From positions 12,028,001 through 12,092,000 of the forward strand of contig OZ316894.1 of assembly GCA_973895155.1 (NCBI GenBank): a DNA stretch of 64,000 nucleotides, written 5' to 3'. This stretch comes from Marsupella aquatica (taxonomy: Eukaryota > Marchantiophyta). Both the position numbers and the translations under genes were made by a program. This document shows, in pieces, positions 55,689-64,000 of the stretch. The notes under the pieces were generated by a model. The model saw nothing but the letters and a program-made list of their open reading frames with translations. It ran no database searches and was not told the origin of the DNA. Position 1 is the first letter of the stretch, and the number at the start of each line of letters is the position of its first letter.

Positions 55689-56047
55689 CAGTTGGCTTTG
55701 GTCAGTTGGCCAGAGGATGAGCCTAGAACCGAGAGGTCCCAGATTCAATACTCCTTCCACGCACAAGGGGTGTGGAGGGTATGTGTGTATGTGGGTGGGG
55801 TGTAGTGGTGGGAGGATTGATTATCTCCTCAACCCTGGTTGCCTATTTTGGGTTCTAGTTTAATCCTCTCTTCCTCCTTTTTGGGTTCTAGTTTAATCCT
55901 CTCTTCCTCCTGGTCTGGTCCCTGTCAGATCCTTCCTCCTGGTCTGGTCCCTGTCTGATCCCTTGTGGTTGCCCTACATTGAAATGCATGTTCCAAAGTA
56001 GGACGTCTATCCTATGTTAGATGGGCCTTTTCAAGGCAAATAAAAAA
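55689..56047 (+). mobile_element. tRNA-derived SINE, ~359 bp, 18-bp TSD
   Basis: The element is flanked by an identical 18-bp direct repeat ATCTGGAACAGTTTTGTT (55671-55688 and 56048-56065), typical of LINE-mediated insertion. The head resembles a tRNA gene with pol III boxes: an A-box-like TGGTCAGTTGGCCAGAG and a B-box-like GGTCCCAGATTCAATACTCC. The body has internal duplications (GGGTTCTAGTTTAATCCTCT twice, CTGGTCTGGTCCCTGTC twice) and the 3' end is A-rich (AAATAAAAAA). No coding capacity. Confidence 0.8.
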
Positions 56048-56523
56048 ATCTGGAACAGTTTTGTTGTATTTGGGAATCATCCGAGATTTAGATGTGAGCC
56101 TAATGGATTCCCAGAGATTGGATCTTTTTTAGTAACGTTCATGCTGAGCGTTATCTGAAAGCTCTCCTCTGAGCTTCTCCTTTGGTCGCCTAAGAATTGC
56201 AAACCTTTCCCACAACAAGGAGGGTTCCAGCCTTTTCACATGGCAGCATCTTCGCTGAGATGCAGCTTAAGCAGCCAAGAAAATGCGCATACAGTCAGCG
56301 AGGATTATGAATTAGGGTTGGTTCGAGAAGCACGAGCTAGGCCTCCGAATCTCGTCACGCACTGCAGAAGCTTCTGAAAACATTCATACTTGTTTCTGCG
56401 AGGGCGATTCGGTAACAGCCTGTAGAGTAGGATCACTTTCCTGGTGCAAATCTTATGCTCGCTAAGGGTCCCCTTTGCGTCCAATTCGTTTTCCTAACGA
56501 TTACATCAATTGCGGGGTTCCAG

Positions 56524-58319
56524 ATTGTGTTGGATTTTGGTGTGGTGCAGTTACGAGATAGGATCAGAAATGATTGTCAAATACTAGTTATCGGTGCGGG
56601 TGGTCTGGGATGCGAGCTGCTGAAGGATCTGGCTTTGTCTGGCTTTGGAAGGATTGAGGTTATTGATATGGATACCATCGACGTTTCCAATCTGAATCGT
56701 CAGTTCCTTTTTAGGTATTGTTCTTGTGCAGACCCGATTATCCTCCGTCTTTGTCCCTCCCACCACTGGGAGAGAGAATTGCTCACTAGGAATATGTACG
56801 TGAAGGGTGGAAGACCTTCTGGACCATGGTGATAATTCGCAGCTGTTGGATTACAAATAGGACGCTGAGCGAACCAGTCGAAGGAAGCACTGGTCAGAGT
56901 ACCCTTGAATGCTGATGATGCAGCCCTTCTTCATGTTATAGGAGGACCTAGGATGGACGTCATTCTTCAGATTGAATCTACTGAGCTTCGTTGTATGAAG
57001 TCACACTTGAATAGAAGTCCTGGCTGAGGATGATGCCGGATGCGTGATGTTGGACAACCGAAAGCAAAGGTTGCAACCGAGAGGATAATGCAGCGGGTGA
57101 GAGCTGTAAATGTTGTGCCACACTACTGCAGAATTGAGGATAAAGACCCGTCGTTCTTTCAACAGTTTCAAATCATCGTCCTCGGCTTAGATTCCTTGGA
57201 AGCTCGAAGCTATATCAATGCTGTTGTTTCTAGGTAACATCCCTGCCTCCTTGGTCCTGGTTACTTTACGCATCCTTGACATGTTAGCGTTTTTGAATTG
57301 TAATAGGTCAATCTCACGAGGAGGTAAGCATTTGTTTAGTACCTTGCAAGCTAGTGCATTTAAATATCTCTTTTGTTTACTCAAATACATGTCTTCAATC
57401 ATTGCTTTTGATTGTTACTTCGAAGTCTATACATCCTAAGTTACATTTTTGCAAAGGATCTGAGGCAAAAACGGCAATGTTTGTTTTTTGGTGGCTTAAG
57501 AATATGAACCGGATGGAACTCCTGACCTGTCAACCATCAAGCCAATGGTCGATGGTGGCATGAATATCAAGGATTTCATTTTCGTTCGAGTTTCGATGCA
57601 GATTAACTCAGAATGTACTATTTTTGTCATTGTATATTGCTTGGTTTGTTTTTACGAAATACAAGAGAGATCCGGCAGATAAGGATGGGCCTCTCTGTTT
57701 CGTTGGACTAGTTGATTAGTTGAGTTAAAAGTACATTCTGCCCTGAATAAAATCTGTACTCGAATGGCAGATACACAGCCACAGACGGTGTATATATGAG
57801 GACTTTTCCAAATGAGAAGGACCCCACTGTATTATTTGCAGTCCAGGGGTACCAGTTGAGGGGTTGATAGCACAACCACATTGCAAAAGGTCAGTTATTA
57901 GGCTTTTATGAGATTTGCAATCGTCTGTCAGGCTATACTTTATCGTTATTTCATTTGTGCCATTGTCTTGTGTTGGGGATGACAGCCTCCTTACGTGGTC
58001 TTGTATGCATTCTTGCAGTCTCATTTGCTTCAAGACTGTGTTTGGGATGGCAGCCTCCTTGGTCTTGTATGCATGCGCAGAGTTTCATTTGCTTCAAGAC
58101 TGTGTTTGGGATGGCAGCCTCCTTACGTGGTCTCGTATGCATGCTTGCAGTTTATCGACATCTTATTGAGGGATCCAAGATTCAAGACCAAAATCCTAAA
58201 ACCTAGTGTTTCTCTACGAGGGACCAACCTTTACCTGCAAGCTCCCCCTATCTTGGAGGAAGAGACGCGCCCAAATCTTTCACAAAGTTTGTTTTCTCTT
58301 ATGTGTGAACAAAACTCAG
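56524..58319 (+). pseudogene. ECR1: decayed NEDD8-activating E1 catalytic subunit (UBA3/ECR1)
   Basis: Intact UBA3/ECR1 forms the thioester with NEDD8/RUB1 that feeds cullin neddylation. Recognisable exon pieces, in order: 56524-56714 ([37 protein letters not shown]: nucleotide loop), 57040-57233 (DVGQPKAKVA, HYCRIEDKDPSFFQQFQIIV, GLDSLEAR), 57500-57559 (EYEPDGTPDLSTIKPMVDGG), 57771-57873 (TDGVYMRTFPNEKDP, then CIICSPGVPVEG in another frame) and 58151-58319 (LYLQAPPILEEETRPNLSQS: C-terminal E2-binding fold). Defects: no AG acceptor before the second piece; a TAA and no proper acceptor before the third; the PCFECT...TLAETPR block containing the catalytic cysteine is absent between 57560 and 57770; and a one-base loss lies near 57822-57829. 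An upstream start exon near 56239 is possible. Not expected to make a working E1. Confidence 0.78.
57948..58150 (+). repeat. 62-70-bp unit, three tandem copies ending at an exon boundary
   Basis: TCATTTGCTTCAAGACTGTG, TTTGGGATGGCAGCCTCCTT and ACGTGGTCTTGTATGCATTC, ending TTGCAG (TGCGCAG in the second copy), repeat three times. The third copy ends exactly at the acceptor of the last UBA3 exon piece (58151), so the splice acceptor itself has been triplicated. Confidence 0.85.
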
Positions 58320-58599
58320 GTGGAATTTTGAAATATTAAGGACAAAATGTTGAAGGGAGTATTACGAATTCTTTAATTTTCAAGGAAGCAATAGATGTGG
58401 ATCCTATGGGTGATGGCTGATGTATGCCAAACAGTTTAGCTGATCATTATGTTGTCATACTTTGTCAGATGAGGAAGGCTTTGCTGACAGTCTCTCTACT
58501 CCTAGAAATTGGCAATGTTTACCTTTTCAGGCTACTGGACTCAGTACAATGAACCTCGTCGGAAGTTTGCATTACAGATGTTCAGAGCTACAGTTTTGA

Positions 58600-59880
58600 A
58601 CCTCATGACATTCGCTGTAGATTTTTGAGACCCCAAATGTACATAAAGAGGGCTAAACCTCCTCAGCGACTTTGTGGATACACATTTGCTTATGAATTTA
58701 CCGTGCGTCTCTCGAAATGTTTATTACAAATGGATGAATACGTGGACTCTTGATTAGTATCGAGCTTGCTCTTGAACATAGCTTTTCAGACTGCGTGGAA
58801 CTAATCTGGAGATTGAAGGCGTGCAAAGCAGTGGAGACGGGAAAGTACTCGTTCATTTTGCTGCCAGCCAGCTTGAGTTTTGAAGTACAAATCGACCACA
58901 TACTGTACTGAAATGACTAACATAGTCAGTCCCTCTATGGCTCTAAGTTTCTGTAACTTGCGCTCCTACCGACTTTAGCCCAATTAAGAAGAACCGCTTT
59001 TCTTGAAGTAAATATTTGACCTGCGTTACTGTTAATGGCATGTTCAAGTGCTATCACGAGAATGTCTAACGATGACGCTGTCGCACACGCAGTTCATTCT
59101 TCTCAGCAAGATGCTGAGCTCCAAAGTACCGTAATTTGTATACAAGTGGAAATCGATCATCGATAGTCTGAATTTGCACATGTGAATAAGTTCGTCAAAA
59201 TGTTAACTTCACAGCCTTCAGCAAGCAGATGGAGCTGCAACGTATCCATGATATGCGGTAAAGAGAAAACACACTATTGCTCACATTCAACTAAATCCAA
59301 CGTCCAAATGAATCGAAGCAGTGAGAATTCTATCGCGTCTTGTTTAGGCTTTTATCTGCATTGGCCCAATTCGTTTCGGAGAATGTCGGTCAAATAGAAC
59401 TACCTCGTTCACATCGTTAACGTCGATGATCTTTCCACACTTGCAATGAATTGGAACTTTTGCACACGCATCGATCAGACAATTCAATACTCCACGTGGA
59501 GCGCGAAACGATTAAATGTTTGACTAACCGTCGACATTTCTTTGCTAGCACAGCCGTTAAGCATGAAATTTCGTTCTTTGTAACAACGCACAAATCAATC
59601 AAGGAGCCAGACTGCTCATTCTACATAGCGAACAATTCGTTCTAAATGTCAAGAGCTCATCTCAGCCAAGCCTGCGATAGACTTTCAAAGGGATGGAGAC
59701 GAAACTGGTCCAGTGTATTTCGTCAATTCTTTAATCGATAGTGGAGATTTAAAACAATTGATAGATCTAGCGCTTGCAGAGACATGCAGTAGCTGTCCGA
59801 TTATGTGATGAGCTCGCAAAACGAGAATGCACGTTCAACGAGAAGGATTAGAATGTTAGGACTCTAGAGCCAGAATTCTC
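58600..59880. other. spacer, nothing recognised
   Basis: Short frames only, no domain, no mobile-element ends found. Confidence 0.35.
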
Positions 59881-59884
59881 ATCC

Positions 59885-60960
59885 AATTTAGTATTTACTC
59901 AAAAGTGACATGCTGAAACATTGAATGATTCTCGTCAATATCTTTGGTTTTTTTTTCCTTGCAGTAATGGTTTTTATTTTTGTCAGGCCAAGTAGTCCAA
60001 CACGCCTAAATTTGTCTGAGAATTTATCGGACAGAGTCATCTCGAAGAGCTCTAATGCATATTGACGCTTCTCTTTCGGGGCAAGTGAGAATAGATGCGA
60101 AAAATCATTTCTATTAGCTCACATTTTCCCAATTGACGCCCATTTGGGAACCACTTCCTCAAAATTAGATTTCATTTTCATGAAATTCAATGCTTCTTTC
60201 ATACGGTCGTCAATCTTATAAACAGCCTTTTTCCAAGTTTTTTATACCTGTTTTGACGATGTCGAGGAAGATCGGACGGACCTTAGAAACCAGAAGCGAA
60301 TTCTTCTTCATTTCATCATCATTAGATGACTTGATTTTGAGTAGTTTCTTCACTACTTCGACAAAAACACCAAAAGGCAGCTGCGTGTACCACATTGGAA
60401 AAATGACCGTCACTTTCAATTTGTCTGAAATTTTCTTGACAAACGATTCAAGATTCTTCATCACAAGAAAATTCTCAGACATACTTCCCAGATTTTTAAA
60501 ATATTTTGTAAAGTCATCTTCAAGCTCCTTAAAAGCTTCCATGCAAACCAGAGAAAAATTCTGTTGAATCAAGAATTCTCCCCAATTACAATGTAACACC
60601 CCTGCAACAAAATGCTGAGTTTTTAGTCGGGGCAGGAATGCATTTATCACCATTAGAGGATTCTCATTTTTACTACTGGATCATATTTAGCTTTCTCTGT
60701 CTGAGATGGACAAATCAATTTCTCATCCATGTCTACACAGGTTTTCAAATAAGAAACATCGGTTGCAGAAATCATTGGAAGAATAACGGCTGTAACCTTT
60801 CACATTTTTTGAAACAGGAAAATGAATTTCCATTTCCCATCCAACTTGGCGTGTGGACAAGCAGCCCTTCACCAGTACGCCCGCTCCTGGCGAAGAGAAG
60901 ACAGAAATACAGAATGATACTCTCCCACAGAAAATGTCATGGCCGTTTGTATGAAACACC
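59885..60960 (-). pseudogene. unrecognised broken coding stretch
   Basis: On the minus strand several long, protein-like segments follow one another in shifting frames. Near 60855-60670: EMEIHFPVSKNVK, then TAVILPMISATDVSYLKTCV, then DMDEKLICPSQTEKAKYDP. From 60605 (after a good TTGTTGCAG acceptor): HCNWGEFLIQQNFSLVCMEA ... EDDFTKYFKNLGSMSENFLV ... VIFPMWYTQLPFGVFVEVVK, to a stop at 60216. Then, one frame over: YKIDDRMKEALNFMKMKSNF, KWASIGKM, TGA, NDFSHLFSLAPKEKRQYALE. Amphipathic Lys/Glu-rich helices are evident. I do not recognise the family; frameshifts and stops suggest a pseudogene or a multi-exon gene I cannot resolve. Confidence 0.4.
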
Positions 60961-61276
60961 CAAACCCGGTCTAGCGCTCACTCATGGATACTCTCCTGCA
61001 TCACATACATAAACAATTAATTAAGATAGTCTCTACAATGAGAGTGTCAAAGAGTGCCGTGGACAGTAGTCGGTACTCTGCAAATGAGCAAAACTTGACA
61101 CTTCCTGTGAATTTTCTTTGCAAAGAGAGTCACTTGGAACAACACTCACAAATAAAAAAACTAAAACTTTAAGGGACTAGATTATCAGCCTCCACTAATT
61201 CACGGCTTGTGCTTGTCAACAGTGCACATACACTTTTGAGGGAATCCGATCTTACATTGACAGAAACCCTAAACTG

Positions 61277-61645
61277 AAGCATCCCCAAAGTTTAGTAAAA
61301 AGCTATTTTAGTTATTGGGTTGGATCAACCCCCAATTACACGATCGAAAGCTTGCCAATAAGGGTTGGTGACACTTTAAGGGTAGAAGGACTCTAGTGTA
61401 AAGTAGTGAGGATCTAGTTAGAGTAAACGGGTTGGACACTACTTTTTGCATTTTAGTTAGTTGGTTGGTCAATACCCAGTTACATTACTGGTTGGAGATG
61501 CTCTATGCACAGTAGGACGCTACTGTAAAGTAGAGAAAATCAAGTCACTTTACAGTGGGTGAATTTAGCTAGTAGGCTGGTCAACACCCACTTACATTAT
61601 GGTTTGAAGATGATCTAACACAGTAAGGCTCTAGCGTACAGTAGG
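61277..61645. repeat. ~125-bp tandem duplication with Harbinger-like end
   Basis: GTTGGTCAATACCCAGTTAC / CTGGTCAACACCCACTTAC, ATTACTGGTTGGAGATGCTC / ATTATGGTTTGAAGATGATC and AGTAGGACGCTACTGTAAAG / AGTAAGGCTCTAGCGTACAG recur twice. GGTTGGAGATGCTC equals the right end of the MITE at 52372, so this may be a rearranged member of that family; the left end is not clear. Confidence 0.5.
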
Positions 61646-62059
61646 CAAGTCTTGCCAGCCAGTAAGTTTCCCATAAAGTTTACCCTAAGACAAGAAAGCA
61701 GAAAATAGGGGGCACTAATTTATCTAAAAAAGAGGGATCAAAGATTTCTAATTAATACAATGAAAATTTATCTAATGGAATTTTCCCTTCTGCAATCTGT
61801 GATGAAAAAACTCAACAAAAATGGCCAAAAACTCACTTTCTTTTTGATGAAAGTGTAGCTACCCTGCTCCTCTAGTATATCCCCAAAACCATACAGTATT
61901 TGAAATATGGATAGTTATTATAATTAAAGTCAAATTCTGGGAAATGTTGTCCATGGGAGTTTGAAAGACCAACCTTGTGGTCCATGGGGCCTTCAAATGC
62001 ATCAACAGAACAGGAAAAAAGGTCCAGAGATACCAAAGAAAAATGAGTTATAGGCTTGG

Positions 62060-62245
62060 TGGACCACCAATATGAAAAGTGTTACTTGATACGGACAAGC
62101 ATATACCCCAAAATGAAAAGTGTTACTTGATGGGACAAGCATATACCCCCAAAATGAAGTGTTACTTGATGGGAACCTTGCGTCCAAACCATTCATAGAC
62201 ACTTGAGTCATCCCCAAAATGAAAAGTGTTGTTACTTGATGGGAC
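62060..62245. repeat. ~45-bp unit, four tandem copies
   Basis: CCCCAAAATGAAAAGTGTTA, CTTGATGGGACAAGCATATA and variants (CTTGATGGGAACCTTG, CTTGATGGGACCCTTG) repeat four times in succession. Confidence 0.8.
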
Positions 62246-62299
62246 CCTTGCATCCAAACCGTTCACAGACCCTTGATTTATCCAGAGCATTGGTAGATA

Positions 62300-63038
62300 T
62301 TAGATGAAGGTACCCAAAACATCATGGGTCCGATTAGGTAGAAAAGTTTCAAAGCAAACACCTCAAAGAAAAACTAACAAAGTCCAGTTTTGTGGTTCGC
62401 GTTCTTTTGCCTCTGCTCGTTCGTTCGTTCGTTCATTCAAGAAAATCGGTGGCACAGAGATGCAGCAGGAAATCTTCCATCGTCAATCTTCGGCGGCGGC
62501 GTTGGTCAGTCTCTACGTCTCCAGTAAGATAATGATAATATCGGAAGTGTTGTGGTCTCTCCGCGCGACAGTCCTTCTGATCCACCACCATTCATTGATG
62601 CTTCATTGATCCACCCGCAGACCAGAGAAGACTCAGATTACACACAGGGGATACCTATGGAGTGCCTCCGAGTATGAGCATTAGCATCCTTCGTAGCTGA
62701 GCGAGAATCCTTCGCAGCTGAGAGAGACATCTCAGAGGGCAGGGCTGATTAGCTTAGCATTAGCATTAGCATTAGCATCCTTCGCAGCTCAGAGAGAGAG
62801 AGAGAGAGAGAGAGAGTGGGCCCAACTGCTTAAGGAAAGAAAAAGAAGGTCCGTCGGATTGGCCACAATTGTGGGATTGAGCCCATTGGGTGGGCGCCCA
62901 CACAACGCCGCACACGCTCGCACGCTCATATCACTGACAGGACCGGATTGAGCGAAGTTTCGGACCTCGGAGGACGGGATTGAGCGAACTTTCACTGTTG
63001 GGAGGACTTCTGTGCTTCCGTATGTGTTTGTGGGGGGC
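62300..63038 (+). promoter_or_regulatory. promoter/leader of the ADCS gene
   Basis: Contains simple repeats: GTTC (about 62411-62435), TTAGCA (62752-62778) and GA (62790-62816), plus a short duplicated AGCATCCTTCGCAGCTGAG motif (62690-62790). Presumed promoter and 5' UTR; no gene frame is seen. Confidence 0.4.
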
Positions 63039-64000
63039 ATGGCAATCTCCAGGGGAGTACTGCTGCCAGTGAAGAATTGCCAGGACAGAATGTTCCAACA
63101 GGTCTTGGCGGGTTGTTCCAAGACGACCACGATTCCATCCTTTTCCTGCTCAAGATCGAAGCTCTTCGACGATGTCCCTTTCTCTGATTATGCTGCACTT
63201 CGGCGTCTGTCTTCTTCTTGCCTACGTAATTTGCCGTCTTCGGTCCTCGTCCGATGTTCGAACGAGTCGGTGTCTTGCGAAGGTTCACATCTCTCACATA
63301 GAACCGACTCTGGGAAGACTCTGTTACCTGAGGCAGCTCAGCAGGAACCGATCAGGACTCTGCTCCTGGATAATTACGACAGCTACACGTATAATCTCTT
63401 CCAGTTGCTGTCCGTCATCAATGGAGGTGTGTCAAGCAGTCTTTTGTTAAATCTCAGAGCTTAATCACGTTCAGAATTCATGGCACTGAGTAGATTACCT
63501 ATCAGGAAAATCCTTAAATTACAATATCTTCTGAATGGCATGGTTGTGAAGGCGTCAAATGGGATTATGGGGATTTATGTCAGAGCTTGGTATCTCAAAC
63601 TCTCTGCCCGGTGGGACTTGTGTAAGACTGAATGCCGAAAAGCAGGATGGGATGATGAATTGGAGATTCGCTATCAGTAACGAGAGCGTGACTAATTTTC
63701 CTCAGTAGATAAACTGTTCCTTGTTTAGGAGGAGGCTGTAGTTTTTATCCTAAGTAGGCTATTCCTATTCTAGGAGGTGAGAATGAAACTGAACCGGTTC
63801 GAATCTGAAGTGGCGATAGCTACTATGATGATCAGTCAGTGCACCGCTGGTTATTTAGTTGGCGACATCTTTTTGTTCTTTTAATCTGTTAGACAACGAA
63901 GGCCGCAGTTTGCTTCAGTTTCCCTGCTTCCTAACTAGGTTCTTAATTGCAGTTGCACCTGTCGTACTGAGGAACGATGCTATAACATGGGATGATCTAT
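63039..64000 (+). CDS. ADCS: aminodeoxychorismate synthase, 5' end (3'-partial, 2 exons seen)
   Basis: Plant ADCS is a plastid enzyme that combines a glutamine amidotransferase and a PabB-like synthase and makes 4-amino-4-deoxychorismate for p-aminobenzoate and folate. Exon 1 (63039-63426) starts at the first ATG of the open frame and encodes a Ser/Arg/Cys-rich stretch of about 100 residues, a likely transit peptide. It is followed by IRTLLLDNYDSYTYNLFQLL (about 105-124), the opening strand and helix of the class-I amidotransferase domain. The exon ends INGG|GTGTGT. Exon 2 starts at 63953 (TTGCAG acceptor) and continues APVVLRNDAITWDDL to the window edge, as in plant ADCS. The catalytic Cys-His-Glu triad and the synthase half lie beyond the window. 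Anthranilate synthase beta is the main alternative, but DNYDSYTYN plus VLRND fits ADCS better. Confidence 0.85.
63427..63952 (+). other. ADCS intron 1
   Basis: 526 bp, GTGTGT donor and TTGCAG acceptor, phase 1. The open frame at 63480-63680 inside it has no domain and is taken as chance. Confidence 0.75.

Noticed and set aside
57951-58339. Cys/Leu-rich repetitive open frames on both strands
   Set aside because: Products of the 62-70-bp tandem repeat before the last UBA3 exon piece; only the part after 58151 has homology.
63790-63812. GGTTCGAATC, a tRNA B-box-like string
   Set aside because: No A-box at the proper distance and no cloverleaf arms could be drawn; it lies in the ADCS intron.

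Overview
The window is a piece of a plant nuclear genome. It holds spliced genes with GT-AG introns of about 70 bp to 1.8 kb, plastid-type N-terminal extensions, plant-only protein families and abundant low-copy transposon debris. Base composition, intron sizes and sequences that diverge moderately from the angiosperm proteins I remember suggest a non-seed land plant (bryophyte grade or similar). That placement is inference and I cannot name the species.

Layout, left to right. 0.4-4.0 kb: 3' part of a ureidoglycolate amidohydrolase gene (UAH, +). 4-7 kb: intergenic, with repeat relics and a probable leader. 7.0-9.4 kb: a RING-less MAT1 gene, the CDK-activating-kinase assembly factor (+). 9.4-14.5 kb: repeat-rich spacer with small inverted-repeat elements, tandem repeats and a 345-bp solo LTR. 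14.5-23.7 kb: leader and 15 coding exons of a large NADP-type glutamate-dehydrogenase-like protein carrying an N-terminal zinc finger (+). 23.7-30.4 kb: transposon-rich spacer with a 2.0-kb hAT element inserted into an older Harbinger-like element. 30.4-37.3 kb: an AGD14-type ArfGAP (+) with a long GC-rich leader. 37.3-43.6 kb: AT-rich spacer with a decayed Helitron/PIF1-like helicase and clustered tandem repeats. It ends in a six-copy array of a roughly 95-bp unit, each copy carrying a GACGTC motif. 45.6-47.4 kb: a plastid-targeted two-TM protein of unknown function (+). 49.1-51.4 kb: an AIP2-type RING-H2 ubiquitin ligase (-). 51.9-56.1 kb: Harbinger MITE, AT-rich minisatellite and a tRNA-derived SINE. 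56.5-58.3 kb: a decayed NEDD8-activating enzyme (UBA3/ECR1) gene. 59.9-61.0 kb: an unrecognised broken coding stretch (-). 63.0-64.0 kb: the 5' end of aminodeoxychorismate synthase (+), cut by the window edge.

The genes are independent housekeeping or regulatory loci (ureide nitrogen salvage, TFIIH/CAK, glutamate metabolism, vesicle traffic, ubiquitin ligation, folate synthesis) and do not form a cluster. I could thread exon models in frame for six loci: UAH (partial), MAT1, the GDH-like gene, AGD14, the plastid protein and AIP2. The most unusual points are the zinc-finger/GDH fusion lacking the usual catalytic lysine, the GACGTC tandem array upstream of the plastid gene, the decayed UBA3 copy, and several mobile elements whose exact ends and target-site duplications can be read directly.
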